Shown here piece after piece: positions 1 to 9,376 of a DNA stretch of 64,000 nucleotides. The position numbers were made by a program, and so were the translations under genes. The notes below the pieces were generated by a model. It searched no databases, was not told the origin of the DNA, and was given only the letters and a program-made list of their open reading frames with translations. How positions within the stretch are numbered: the first letter of the stretch is position 1; each line of letters starts with the position of its first letter. The DNA is taken from positions 1 through 64,000 of the forward strand of contig NZ_JADNYM010000004.1 in the NCBI RefSeq assembly GCF_015708085.1, in the 5' to 3' direction. Source of the DNA: Arthrobacter terrae (lineage in GTDB: Bacteria; Actinomycetota; Actinomycetes; Actinomycetales; Micrococcaceae).

Positions 1-8
1 TGGATCCG

Positions 9-1916
9 GTGTTTGCTGCGGGGGTTGTTGCTGCGGGTGAGTGGTTGGCGGAGCAGGAAGCGGTGTATGACGCTTCGGTGGCCGCGTTGAGGCAGTGGGG
101 GCGTTTGGAGGCCAGGGTCGCTGCCGGGAAGGTCCGTGAGGTGGAGCGTCTGTGCGCGGCCAGTGATCGGATCAGTGCGGGGCTGGGGTTGGATTCGTGG
201 CAGCGGCAGGAGGCTGTGGCCTCAACGACCGCGGAACTGGCGGCTGCGTTATGTCTGCCGGAAGCTACCGCGAACGCGCTGCTGTCGGAAAGTGTGGCGT
301 TGGTCCATGACCGGCCCCGGACCCTGGCCGCTTTGACGGCCGGGGACCTGTCGTACCGGCATGCGGAGGTCATTCTTGATGAGGTGGGGTCATTGACGGC
401 GGTGGCGGAGCCGGGCATCCCGGCCGGGGTCGCGGAGGAGTTTGAATCCCGGCTGCTGGCTGTCGCGCCGGGGTTGACAGTGCCGAAGTTCCGGGCAAGG
501 GCCCGGAAGTGGCGGGAGCGGGAGCACCCGGAAACGATGGTGTCCCGGCATAAGGCCGCGGTCACCAAGCGTCGGCTGCAGCTGACCGCGGACCGGGACG
601 GTATGTCGTACCTGAGCGGGTATATGCCCGCTCCCACGGCTCAGGGGATCTGGAATCGGGCGACCAAGGCCGCCCGCGCGGCCCAGGGCCCGGATGAACC
701 CCGGACACTGACCCAGCTGCGTTTGGACATCGCCGCCGACTGGCTACTCAACAACACCACCCCGCACACTATTGCCCAAAACAACAACAGCCAAAACAGC
801 AAGGGCAACAGCAACGGCAACGGCAACGGCAACGGTGCTGACGGCGCAAACGACGGCGCAAACGACGGGTCGGGAGAGGCTCGTGCGGTTGGGTCTGCCG
901 GCGATGTCTACGTGGATGATGTGGATTACCACGGTGAGTTCGGTGAGCCTGGAGGCGTGGGTGAGTTGGAGGATCTGGGTGAGTTGGATGAGGTGGATGT
1001 CCCGGGTGAGATTGATGAGGGGGTTGGGAGTGTGGGTGGGTGTCCTTTCCCGCGGGCGCAGGTTTTGGTCACTGTCCCGGTGTTCGCTTTGCTGGGGTTA
1101 ACTGATGAACCGGCTGAGTTGGAAGGCTACGGGCCGATTCCCCCGGATATGGCCCGTCAGCTCGTCGCTGAGTGTCCTGAAATGATCAGGTTGCTGATTC
1201 ATCCGCATACCGGGGAGCCGCTGGCGATCGGCCGGGAACGGTACCGGGTGACCGGGCGTATGCGGGCCTGGTTACGGGCCCGGGATCAGACGTGTACGTT
1301 CACCGGCTGTAATACCGTCACCGCTGATACGCAGCTTGATCACATCACCGGCTGGGAACACGGCAGCGGGACCAGTGACAAGGAACTGACCGATGAGTGT
1401 AAAAAGCATCACCTGATTAAACACCTCAAAGACGGTAAAGACCGGCACGGGAAACGCACCGGTGCTTTCGCTACCCGGGATGGGACATCTCCTGACGGGG
1501 AAACCAGCGTCGGTGACCGGCCCGGACCACGGCTGCGGGGCTGGACCCCGTCCATGACCGGTACCGGGCAAACAGCCTGGACCTCACCGGCCGGGACGTA
1601 CTACCCGCCACCACCACCAGACCACCACCCACCACAGCTTCCACCACAGCTTCCACCATTGCTTCCAACACGCCTTCCAGCAATGCGACCAGCAATGCGT
1701 CCAGCACGGCTCACCGATCCCGGAGCCACCACAACGGCAAAGACAGCCAAAGTAACGACAGGTAAAGCAAGGACAGGTAAAGCAAGGACAGCAGGCACGA
1801 TCCTGCGTCGAACAACCCCGCCACCGGATCCCTGCCAAGACGCCACCTACCGCGCCCTTTACCTGATCGACTCACAAATACCCCACGACCCCGAAGGAAG
1901 CACCCCCGCAGGCTGA
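9..1916 (+). CDS. DUF222 / HNH endonuclease domain protein (13E12 type), 5' end probably outside the window
   Basis: This is an actinobacterial DUF222 protein with a C-terminal HNH nuclease-like domain, the type known as the 13E12 repeat family. The DUF222 helical part covers about residues 15-240. The HNH part has a Cys pair in TFTGCN, the QLDHI His and the CKKHHLIKH His near residues 430-480. Between them lies a low-complexity Asn-Gly run (about residues 255-290) and an acidic Gly/Glu/Asp stretch. After HNH there is a Pro-rich tail with short repeats. The first codon in the window is GTG at 9, but the frame is open back to base 1 and relatives carry more N-terminal sequence, so the true start is likely upstream. 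The family is often multicopy and its biological role is not settled. Confidence 0.8.
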   Translation: MFAAGVVAAGEWLAEQEAVYDASVAALRQWGRLEARVAAGKVREVERLCAASDRISAGLGLDSWQRQEAVASTTAELAAALCLPEATANALLSESVALVHDRPRTLAALTAGDLSYRHAEVILDEVGSLTAVAEPGIPAGVAEEFESRLLAVAPGLTVPKFRARARKWREREHPETMVSRHKAAVTKRRLQLTADRDGMSYLSGYMPAPTAQGIWNRATKAARAAQGPDEPRTLTQLRLDIAADWLLNNTTPHTIAQNNNSQNSKGNSNGNGNGNGADGANDGANDGSGEARAVGSAGDVYVDDVDYHGEFGEPGGVGELEDLGELDEVDVPGEIDEGVGSVGGCPFPRAQVLVTVPVFALLGLTDEPAELEGYGPIPPDMARQLVAECPEMIRLLIHPHTGEPLAIGRERYRVTGRMRAWLRARDQTCTFTGCNTVTADTQLDHITGWEHGSGTSDKELTDECKKHHLIKHLKDGKDRHGKRTGAFATRDGTSPDGETSVGDRPGPRLRGWTPSMTGTGQTAWTSPAGTYYPPPPPDHHPPQLPPQLPPLLPTRLPAMRPAMRPARLTDPGATTTAKTAKVTTGKARTGKARTAGTILRRTTPPPDPCQDATYRALYLIDSQIPHDPEGSTPAG

Positions 1917-2022
1917 AGGCTCCAGGTAGTAGCGGCAGGTGCCGCCAACTGACTGTGCTGTCTACGATGGCGACCGCCAGCAGAGGCCACTTTGTGGGGA
2001 TAGCAACTTTGCCCGGAATCGA

Positions 2023-2787
2023 TCAGTAGTCCGGGTTGCTTGGTACCACCAGGCCTGTCTCGTAGGCGTACACCACAACCTGCACCCGGTCGCGCAGATG
2101 GAGTTTCGTGAGGATGCGTCGAACGTGCGTCTTCACCGTCGCCTCGGACAGGAAGAACTTATGCGCAATCTCCGAATTGGACAGTCCCTCGGCAATGACT
2201 TCCAGGACCTCAGTTTCGCGCCGGGTCAGCTCTGCCAGCAACGGATCCCTGGACTCCTGGCCGTTTCGCGGCGCCCGCGAGCGGACGAAATCCTCCAATA
2301 GCCGTTGCGTGACTCTCGGCGCCACGACTGCGTCTCCGCTGGCCACCAGTTGGATGGCCCGAATCAATTCGGCGGGCGCCACGTCCTTGAGCAGGAATGC
2401 GCTCGCCCCGGCCCGCAGGCCGGCGAACGCGTACTCATCGAGATCAAAGGTGGTGAGAATGATGACCCGGGTGCAGGCCCCGCCCGCAACGATTCTGCGC
2501 GTTGCCTCGATTCCGTCCAAAACCGGCATGCGCACATCCATCAGGACCACGTCCGGCCGCAATGCTGCCACCTTTGCCACTGCCTCAGCACCATCGGAGG
2601 CCTCGCCGACTACCGAAATTGACGGTTCACCCTCCAGGATCAAACGAAAGCCCATCCTCAGCAGCGGCTGGTCATCCACCAGCAGAACGGAAACGGGCGC
2701 ATCTGTTGCGCCAACGATCGGCACCCCCGCCCCGTCATCCGTGCCGTCGCCGTCGTCCTTCGCGTATCCGTTCATACTCTCCCCCAC
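2023..2787 (-). CDS. LuxR/NarL-family response regulator
   Basis: DNA-binding response regulator of a two-component system. A receiver domain spans about residues 32-150, with the acidic pair in LLVDDQP, the phospho-acceptor Asp84 in VVLMDVRMP and the conserved Lys in FLLKD. A LuxR-type HTH covers about residues 185-245 (LTRRETEVLEVIAEGLSNSEIA then TVKTHV). It ends a four-gene minus-strand series: ABC ATPase, ABC permease, histidine kinase, this regulator. By analogy with such modules it probably controls the adjacent exporter in response to an envelope signal; the ligand cannot be read from sequence. Met5 is an alternative start to Met1. Confidence 0.9.
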   Translation of the reverse strand: MGESMNGYAKDDGDGTDDGAGVPIVGATDAPVSVLLVDDQPLLRMGFRLILEGEPSISVVGEASDGAEAVAKVAALRPDVVLMDVRMPVLDGIEATRRIVAGGACTRVIILTTFDLDEYAFAGLRAGASAFLLKDVAPAELIRAIQLVASGDAVVAPRVTQRLLEDFVRSRAPRNGQESRDPLLAELTRRETEVLEVIAEGLSNSEIAHKFFLSEATVKTHVRRILTKLHLRDRVQVVVYAYETGLVVPSNPDY

Positions 2788-2834
2788 ATATTTGCCGGTC
2801 GGTTCTCCAGGCCCTGTGATTCATCCCCGCACCG

Positions 2835-4151
2835 TCAGGTATTCAGGACCGCCTCGACGACCCAGCCGCCGTAGGGGCACGCACCCGCCTTGACGGTTCC
2901 AGCATAGATGCCTGCCCGTTCGCGCATCCCCGCAATTCCCTGACCGGCGCCAATCGAAGGTGCCTCTGCGGTGCTGCCCCGGCCGTCGTCGGAGATCCGC
3001 AGGCGTACCTGGCCGGCGGAGTGCGTCACTTCCACTTGGACGCGCGAGATCGCGCGGCCGTAGCGCAGGGCGTTGGTGAGGGATTCCTGCAGGATCCTGT
3101 AGACCGTGAGCTGGAAGACCGGGTCGTCCGGGAGCGCCGGTCCGGTCCTGGTCAGCGATACGGGCAGCCCCGCAGCACGGAATCCATCCAGCAGCGTTTC
3201 GATTCCTGTTCCCGCAGGCAGCGGCGCTCTGCCGTCGGCTTCGACGGATCCGTCCGCCCGGAGCACGCCCAGCACGCGCCGCATGTCAGTCAACGCCGTA
3301 CGTCCGGTCCGGGAGAGTTCCCCGAGCACCTCGGTGGCGCGGTCCGGGCGGCGCGTGAGGGCGACCGCGGCGCCGTCGGACAGTGCGATCATGACCGTCA
3401 GCGAATGCGCCACGACATCGTGCATTTCCCGCGCGATCCGGTTCCGTTCGGACACGGAGGCCAGCTGGGCATTGCGGTCCGCCCACGAACGTACTTCAAC
3501 TTCATGCTCGCGGTCCCGCCGCACCCCGAGTCCGATACCGGTGGCGATTACGTTGGAAAGCAGAACAACGACGGCTGTAATGACCCCCGCCAGCGAACCA
3601 CTCTGCGCCCCCGCCTCGACCATCCGGGCAGGAAACCTGAAGAACAGAAGCAACACCAGCACCAGCGGCAGACTTGCCGCCGCCGTCGTAATGAAACTGA
3701 AGACCGTCGCGCGCCGCACGGCAACGGCATAGAGACCGAACCACAGGCTGAGACTGGCATTGCTGGAAAGGGGGTCCTGCAGCAGTAGCACGGTCTCGAT
3801 ACCCGTCAGCAGCATAACGACGGCGACGGGCCGATTGCGCCGGAACATCAGTGCCCCGGCGGAGATCAGGGTCAGGATCAGGTGCAGAAAGCCGCCGTTG
3901 ACCACGTGCGCGAAGACCGTTCCCGCCGACAGGAGCAGGTAAATAACGACGATGACGAGGTCCATCACCAGCGGATGTTCGTAAAAGAATCGCCGGACGG
4001 TACCGCGGCGCCGTGCCGTTAGTTCCGCCGGGGACAGGGCGGCAATGCCTTGTCCGGCAATCGGATCGGCTGGCGGTTTTGCCGACAGTTCGGCAGGGGC
4101 ACCCGCGGCCGTTCGTTCCGCCGGCGCCCCTGCCTGGTCTGTATTACCCAT
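2835..4151 (-). CDS. Sensor histidine kinase (HisKA_3, NarL-partner type)
   Basis: Membrane sensor kinase paired with the response regulator 47 bp downstream. After a Pro/Ala-rich N-terminus there are about five or six hydrophobic segments between residues 60 and 210, then a dimerisation box REMHDVVAHSLTVM with phospho-accepting His244 (numbered from the start chosen here), and a C-terminal HATPase_c domain ending near SDDGRG and GIAGMRERAG. The open frame runs upstream to 4271, but that would overlap the end of the permease gene. ATG at 4151 (MGNTDQ...) avoids this and gives a normal length of 438 residues. No long extracellular sensor domain is visible, as in intramembrane-type kinases that work with an ABC exporter. 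Confidence 0.88.
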   Translation of the reverse strand: MGNTDQAGAPAERTAAGAPAELSAKPPADPIAGQGIAALSPAELTARRRGTVRRFFYEHPLVMDLVIVVIYLLLSAGTVFAHVVNGGFLHLILTLISAGALMFRRNRPVAVVMLLTGIETVLLLQDPLSSNASLSLWFGLYAVAVRRATVFSFITTAAASLPLVLVLLLFFRFPARMVEAGAQSGSLAGVITAVVVLLSNVIATGIGLGVRRDREHEVEVRSWADRNAQLASVSERNRIAREMHDVVAHSLTVMIALSDGAAVALTRRPDRATEVLGELSRTGRTALTDMRRVLGVLRADGSVEADGRAPLPAGTGIETLLDGFRAAGLPVSLTRTGPALPDDPVFQLTVYRILQESLTNALRYGRAISRVQVEVTHSAGQVRLRISDDGRGSTAEAPSIGAGQGIAGMRERAGIYAGTVKAGACPYGGWVVEAVLNT

Positions 4152-4186
4152 GGTGGGGAGTTTAGTGGCCGTTTTCTCCAGTGGAC

Positions 4187-5095
4187 CTAGACATCGCGCT
4201 TCTTCAGCGTGAACACGGCCGGAATCAGGAAGACGAGAATCCAGGCCAGGAAGATCAGGCCGCCGGCCCAAGGGTCGATGTAGGCGTCGCGGTGGCCAAT
4301 CTCCAGCATCCGGCCACCGGCCACGCTGGGGACGTATTCATTGACGTGCAGCCAGAATTTTCCGGGCACCAGGCTGAGCAGCTGAGTGCCGAAGGGAAGC
4401 ACAAAGAACAGCGCCACGAGCACCATGATTCCGCCCGCGGAGTTGCGCAGCAAGGTGCCAAGCGACAGCCCGATCAGGGCCACCCCGGCCACGTACAGAC
4501 CGCCGAGGAATATCGCCGGAAGCAGGCCCTCACGCTGCAGGTTCATACTGATCCCGTAGGAATGCAGAATGGGAATGGAGATGAGGAACGTCACAAACGC
4601 CGCAACCACTGTGATCACATAGGAGACCACGACGAGCACAATCGCTTTTGCGGCGAAGGCCGGCAGCCGTTTGGGGATAGCGGTCATCGTGGACCGGATC
4701 ATGCCGGTGGCGAACTCCGAGGAAATGAACAATACCGCCAGCGATCCGAGGATCAGAATGCCGATCTGGAGACCACCGTTGGGAATCCCATAGAGTTCCA
4801 GGCCAGGTGGGAGCGTCTTTTCTGCGGCCTCGGCGCTCATGCCCGAAGGACTGCTTCCGGGCAGCCCCGTGGGCGCGCCACCGAACTTCATCGTCTGTTC
4901 AATGATGGTTCCACGCAGCCACGCCGTCAGGGTGCCGACGCCGATTACGGCAACGAAGGTGCAGATCAGCAGGACCTTGGTGGAGGTGAGCGAGCGGAGC
5001 TTGATCCATTCGGACTTCAGCACACCGCCAAATGTCAGGCCGGCGCCACCGGCAGTAGAGGGGGTTGCAGCTTTGGCCGTTGTTGAGGTGCTCAT
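4187..5095 (-). CDS. ABC-2 type transporter permease
   Basis: Integral membrane subunit of an ABC exporter. The 302-residue protein has an N-terminal cytoplasmic stretch (GVLKSEWIKLRSLTSTKVL), a first membrane helix, an extracellular loop, and five more hydrophobic segments, the last ending in VFLIPAVFTLKKRDV. This six-helix plan and the motif around SEWIKLRS are typical of the ABC-2 permeases common in actinobacteria. The gene starts 5 bp downstream of the stop of the ATPase gene, so the two are co-translated. The substrate is unknown; related pairs export peptides, antibiotics or lipids. Confidence 0.88.
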   Translation of the reverse strand: MSTSTTAKAATPSTAGGAGLTFGGVLKSEWIKLRSLTSTKVLLICTFVAVIGVGTLTAWLRGTIIEQTMKFGGAPTGLPGSSPSGMSAEAAEKTLPPGLELYGIPNGGLQIGILILGSLAVLFISSEFATGMIRSTMTAIPKRLPAFAAKAIVLVVVSYVITVVAAFVTFLISIPILHSYGISMNLQREGLLPAIFLGGLYVAGVALIGLSLGTLLRNSAGGIMVLVALFFVLPFGTQLLSLVPGKFWLHVNEYVPSVAGGRMLEIGHRDAYIDPWAGGLIFLAWILVFLIPAVFTLKKRDV

Positions 5096-5100
5096 AGTCC

Positions 5101-6042
5101 TTAGTTTCCTTCCGGTGCTGGGCCGCCGGAATTGGCAAGTGAGTGGGAGTGGAACTCGACTTCGTCCTTGGTCAGATCGAAGTACGCCTCCTCAAGGGAA
5201 GCGTTCAGCGGGGTCAGCTCGTAGATCAGCACCCGGTTATCCAGGGCAATCCGTGCAATCTGGTGCGCATCGAGACCGGATACCTCCAGCGTCTCATTTT
5301 CGCTGCTGTTCAGGCTCACACCCTCACCGGCGAGCAGATCCGCCAGTTCGGAAACCTGCTGCGACCTGATCCGGGTCCGCGTCTGCTGTTTGCCGGCAAT
5401 GATGTCCTTGATCGGCGCATCGGCAATGATCCGACCGCGGCCGATGACGATCAAATGGTCCGCCGTCTGCGCCATTTCGCTCATCAGGTGCGAGGACAGG
5501 AAGACTGTTTTCCCCTGGCCGGCCAGATACTTCACCAGGTTACGGACCCACAACACGCCTTCCGGATCCAGCCCATTAACCGGCTCATCCAGGATCAGCG
5601 TCTGCGGATCTCCAAGCAGCGCAGCCGCAATACCCAGACGCTGCCCCATTCCGAGGGAGAACCCGCCGGCTTTCTTTTTTGCCACTTCTGCCAAACCGGT
5701 CATTTCGATGACCTCATTGACCCGGGTGGTGGAAATACTGTGCGTTGCCGCCATGGCGAGCAGGTGGTTGTAGGCGCTGCGGCTAGTGTGCACAGCCTTG
5801 GCATCCAGGAGCGCACCTACCTGATGCAGGGGATCACGATGTTCAGCGTAGGGCCGGCCGTTGACGATGACAGATCCGGCGGTCGGGCGGTCCAACCCGA
5901 CGATCATGCGCATGGTGGTCGATTTTCCGGCACCGTTGGGGCCAAGGAAACCGGTGACCTGCCCGGGCTTGACGGAGAAAGTAACGCCTGCAACTGCGAC
6001 CTTCTCACCGTACTTCTTGGCGAGGTTTGTTGCCTCGATCAT
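5101..6042 (-). CDS. ABC transporter ATP-binding protein
   Basis: ATPase partner of the ABC-2 permease 5 bp downstream. One nucleotide-binding domain covers residues 1-220: Walker A GPNGAGKST, signature FSLGMGQRLG, Walker B TLILDEPVNGLDP and an H-loop in LSSHLMSE. A C-terminal extension of about 90 residues resembles the regulatory tail of drug/lantibiotic exporter ATPases (CcmA type). ATG at 6042 (MIEATNLAKKYG) is chosen over the longer frame to 6087 because the GAGGA upstream is well placed and the family starts there. It is the first gene of the transporter and two-component series on the minus strand. Confidence 0.92.
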   Translation of the reverse strand: MIEATNLAKKYGEKVAVAGVTFSVKPGQVTGFLGPNGAGKSTTMRMIVGLDRPTAGSVIVNGRPYAEHRDPLHQVGALLDAKAVHTSRSAYNHLLAMAATHSISTTRVNEVIEMTGLAEVAKKKAGGFSLGMGQRLGIAAALLGDPQTLILDEPVNGLDPEGVLWVRNLVKYLAGQGKTVFLSSHLMSEMAQTADHLIVIGRGRIIADAPIKDIIAGKQQTRTRIRSQQVSELADLLAGEGVSLNSSENETLEVSGLDAHQIARIALDNRVLIYELTPLNASLEEAYFDLTKDEVEFHSHSLANSGGPAPEGN

Positions 6043-6255
6043 CTGATCATCCTCATTGCGTAGAGCCGGCGGCAGCCAGCTGGCCACCGTCTATCCATTC
6101 AGGCTCAACGCTACCGGCCATTGCCTCGGGGAGCCTCTACCGTAAGGATGATTCTTCGCGCCCGCTGACGCCGGGAGGTCGTCCGCAGGGATGATACGGG
6201 GGCCCGGACTGGTCCCGATTCCCGAAGACAGGATCCCGTGTGCCGGGGACACGCG

Positions 6256-7527
6256 TCACAAACTGCCGCTGGCTGACCTGTCCGCAATGGGCAGGGGCCT
6301 GGCGGCGGGAGCCGTCAGGATGGAGGCAATGATCGCCACTCCGATCGCCAGCAGGGCCACTCGTATGGTGAGGTGGTCGCCCAGGAAGCCCAGCAGCGGT
6401 GGCCCAGCCAGGAATGCCACGTAACCAATGGTGGAGACGACGGACACCCGTGCCGCAGCCCGCTTGGGATCGTCCGCGGCGGCGGACATGCCCATCGGGA
6501 AACCCAGGGCAGCACCGGCACCCCACAGGATGGCGCCCACTCCGGCAACCCAGATATTCGGACCAAACACAAAAATCACAAGTCCCACCAGGGAGGCACC
6601 GAGACTCGCGTATAGCACCGGAACGCGGCCGAACCTGTCGATGTAACGCCCGCCGACGAAACGGAAGATGGTCATGGAGGCAACGAAGACGGCGAACATA
6701 ATGGCGCCGGCCGATTCGCTGGTATGCCATCCGTCCACGGATGCCTTGGCAATCCAATCATTGGCGGCGCCTTCCGTCAGCGCAGCGCCAAGGACCACCA
6801 GCCCGATCATGACGGTGCGCGTTTCGCGCCACGCGCTGGGACTGCGCTTCGTCGTCGTCGTACGCGTGGACGAGCCGGAATTCAGACCGTCGTGTACCTG
6901 CGCTGGCTCGCCTCCCAGCGCATCGGTGGACGCAGCACGGACAGGCTCGGCGGTGCGCTTCTCCGGCAGGTAATAGCGCGTGGCCACCAGCAGCACCACC
7001 ATCACAAAGACCGCGATCGTGGTCAGGTGCAGGGACAGGCTGACGTTCAGACTGGACATTCCCGCACCCAGCAGCGCACCAACAAACGCCCCGCCGCTGA
7101 ACCCGGCATGGAATCGGGGCATGACAGTGCGGCCCAGATGCCGCTCCACTGCCGCGCCTTCGATGTTCTGCGAGACGTCCCACAGCCCGATGCCAACCCC
7201 AAAGAGGAACAGCCCAAGGACGATTATCGGCACCGAGGTGACCAGCAGCGCCAGCGAAATGACCAGCGCACCGATGGCCGCCACGGACCCTCCCAGACGA
7301 GAGGTGCTGGCCGTTCCGATCCTGCCCACGATGGTCCCGGCCAGCGGAAGGGCCAGCACCGAACCGGCGGCACCGGTCAGCAGCACCGCACCCATTTCGC
7401 CCGGATTCAGGCCCAATACGCGGGTGACGGCCGGGATCCGGGCCGCCCAGCTGGCGAAGGCGAGCCCGTTGACGGCAAAAACCACAAAAGTGGCAATGGC
7501 CGCCTTGTTGACCTGCTCCGGTTTCAA
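6256..7527 (-). CDS. Major facilitator superfamily transporter
   Basis: MFS secondary transporter of 423 residues with about twelve hydrophobic segments in two halves separated by a hydrophilic loop near residues 190-230 (rich in Ser, Thr and Gly). The MFS-type loop LGGSVAAIGAL is present after helix 2, and the second half has FRFVGGRYIDRFGRVPVLY, the loop-8 signature. The substrate is not recognisable. The start is TTG at 7527, whose last two bases overlap the TGA stop of the hsdM-like gene (TTGA), so the transporter is probably translated by coupling to a DNA methyltransferase gene, an unusual partnership. Confidence 0.85.
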   Translation of the reverse strand: MKPEQVNKAAIATFVVFAVNGLAFASWAARIPAVTRVLGLNPGEMGAVLLTGAAGSVLALPLAGTIVGRIGTASTSRLGGSVAAIGALVISLALLVTSVPIIVLGLFLFGVGIGLWDVSQNIEGAAVERHLGRTVMPRFHAGFSGGAFVGALLGAGMSSLNVSLSLHLTTIAVFVMVVLLVATRYYLPEKRTAEPVRAASTDALGGEPAQVHDGLNSGSSTRTTTTKRSPSAWRETRTVMIGLVVLGAALTEGAANDWIAKASVDGWHTSESAGAIMFAVFVASMTIFRFVGGRYIDRFGRVPVLYASLGASLVGLVIFVFGPNIWVAGVGAILWGAGAALGFPMGMSAAADDPKRAAARVSVVSTIGYVAFLAGPPLLGFLGDHLTIRVALLAIGVAIIASILTAPAARPLPIADRSASGSL

Positions 7528-9047
7528 ACCGAATCCCGTTCCGCGTCATTCCGCTCGACGGCGCGGGCCGCAAGCGCGTCCGCCACCGCGGCGAATTCCG
7601 CCAATGCCGCCCGCAGGTCCTCCACGATTTCCTGCGCAATGATCTCCGGCGGCACGCCGTCGTCCGCGGACTCCAGTGCGGGATCCTTCAGCCAGGTGAT
7701 GTCCAGGTTGACCTTGTCCCGCGCCAGCAGTTCCTCATAGCCAAAGGAGGTGAAGCGCTCGGATTCCTCCCGCTGGGCGCGGTCCTCCGCGGCAAAGGAC
7801 GCAATGAAGTCCGCCAGATGCTCCTCCCGCAGCGGGTTCTGCTTCATGGTGAAGTGCTCGCCTACACGGAAGTCATAGACCCAGAGTTTCTCCGTCCACG
7901 GCTTCTCCGGCCGGGCACGTTTCCGGTCGAAGAACAGCACATTGGCCTTGACGCCACCGGCGCAGAAGATGCCGGTGGGCAGACGCAGCAGGGTGTGCAC
8001 GTCGTACTCCTTCAGCAACCGCCGTCGGATGGTTTCCCCCACGCCGCCTTCAAAGAGCACGTTGTCCGGAACCACCACGGCGGCGCGGCCGCCAACGGCC
8101 ATCAGTGAAGCGATGTGCTGCAGGAAGTTCAACTGCTTGTTAGTGGTGGTCACCCAGAAATCCGGCCGGGAGTAGGAAACATCCTCCCTCTCCGCCCGGC
8201 CTTCGTCATCCGTCACCGTGATGGAGGACTTCTTGCCGAACGGCGGATTCGCCAGCACCAGCGTGGCGCGCGTAGACGGCACCCCGGACAGGGCGTCGCG
8301 CACGTCAATCACGGGTTCACCGTTTTCCCTGCCCACCCCGTGCAGGAAAAGGTTCATGGTGGCCAGCCGGGCGGTGGAAACCACCAGTTCAACCCCGCGC
8401 ACCAACTGCCCGGAGCTGAGATTTTCCCGTTGGTCCGGCGTCATACCCGTGCCAAAGTGGCGCTCAATGTACTCCACGGCAGAGAGCAAAAAGCCGCCCG
8501 TTCCGCAGGCCGGGTCGATGATCAGATCCGCCGGCACCGGACGCATCACTTCCACCATCGCGTGAATCAGCGGCCGCGGCGTGAAGTACTGGCCCGCGCC
8601 GGATTTCACGTCCGACGCCGAGCGCTGCAGCAGCGCCTCATACGCGTCGCCGTTGAGGTCACCGCCCACGGACCACGTTTCGGTGCCTATCAGGTCACGG
8701 ATCAGCTTGCGCAGCAGCGCCGGCTCCTGGATCCGGTTCTGCGCCTTGCGGAAGATCACACCAAGATTCGTGGGCTCCTTGCCCAGCTCGCGCAGCACCC
8801 GCTGGTACTCCACCTCCAGCGCGTCCCCGCTGAGGTTGGCGAGCCGGTCCCAGGAGACATCCGGCCCCGGCGGGAACACCTTCTTGGGATTGGACGGGTT
8901 CTTCTCCCGCTCATCGGCCATCTTCAGGAACAGTAGGAAGCTCAACTGCTCCACGTACTCGATCGCAGCCACGCCGGCATCACGAAGGACGTCGCAGTAG
9001 CTCCACAGCTTGTCGACCAGGCGGCGGAGTTCGGCGTGGTTGCTCAT
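7524..9047 (-). CDS. hsdM: Type I restriction-modification N6-adenine DNA methyltransferase (HsdM-like), orphan
   Basis: HsdM-type DNA methyltransferase of 507 residues that transfers methyl groups from S-adenosylmethionine to adenine N6. Visible parts: HsdM N-terminal helical domain (MSNHAELRRLVDKLWSYC...), SAM motif DPACGTGGFLLSA, catalytic motif IV NPPFGKK, and the C-terminal region ending in a helical segment. The length is normal. ATG at 9047 is chosen because it overlaps the TGA of the upstream small gene (ATGA); the frame to 9212 runs through that gene. No HsdS specificity subunit and no full HsdR lies nearby, so the enzyme has lost its normal partners or relies on subunits encoded elsewhere. 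The next gene downstream is an MFS transporter. Confidence 0.9.
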   Translation of the reverse strand: MSNHAELRRLVDKLWSYCDVLRDAGVAAIEYVEQLSFLLFLKMADEREKNPSNPKKVFPPGPDVSWDRLANLSGDALEVEYQRVLRELGKEPTNLGVIFRKAQNRIQEPALLRKLIRDLIGTETWSVGGDLNGDAYEALLQRSASDVKSGAGQYFTPRPLIHAMVEVMRPVPADLIIDPACGTGGFLLSAVEYIERHFGTGMTPDQRENLSSGQLVRGVELVVSTARLATMNLFLHGVGRENGEPVIDVRDALSGVPSTRATLVLANPPFGKKSSITVTDDEGRAEREDVSYSRPDFWVTTTNKQLNFLQHIASLMAVGGRAAVVVPDNVLFEGGVGETIRRRLLKEYDVHTLLRLPTGIFCAGGVKANVLFFDRKRARPEKPWTEKLWVYDFRVGEHFTMKQNPLREEHLADFIASFAAEDRAQREESERFTSFGYEELLARDKVNLDITWLKDPALESADDGVPPEIIAQEIVEDLRAALAEFAAVADALAARAVERNDAERDSV

Positions 9048-9376
9048 ACGGAGACGGCCTTTCGGGACGTACGACGGCGAGTGGCCGGCTTTTCTGGTAG
9101 GACGCCGGAGCTCTCCAGCGCGCCGATCCGGTCCACCTGCTTGCTGCTGACCATCACCGTGTTGGTGCGCCGGAGCAGTTGTTCGGCCAGGACTTCGGCG
9201 AATTGGCGGCACTTGACCAAGGCGCCGTTCGGGTCGGTGTAGAGCGTTGCCTCCGCCCCGGCGCCGTACACCGCCAACAACGGCTCAATCTCCTCCAACA
9301 TGCCAAAGTTGGAGGAGCCCCGCGCTGCGCTGAGGATGTCTTCATCTATCGCGGTCACTCTCGTCCCCCTTGGCAT
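9044..9376 (-). CDS. Small protein resembling the N-terminal domain of type I restriction subunit HsdR; probable remnant
   Basis: A 110-residue protein. The segment SSNFGMLEEIEPLLAVYGAGAEATLYTDPNGALVKCRQFAEVLAEQLLRR resembles, from memory of the family, the DUF4145-like helical domain that begins many HsdR proteins. The match stops at about residue 95; the helicase and nuclease regions that should follow are missing and a short basic tail (TRRRTSRKAVSV) replaces them. The stop overlaps the hsdM start (ATGA). The simplest reading is that an internal deletion removed most of hsdR and joined its 5' end to hsdM. A free-standing regulator is the alternative. No catalytic residue is present. Confidence 0.6.
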   Translation of the reverse strand: MPRGTRVTAIDEDILSAARGSSNFGMLEEIEPLLAVYGAGAEATLYTDPNGALVKCRQFAEVLAEQLLRRTNTVMVSSKQVDRIGALESSGVLPEKPATRRRTSRKAVSV

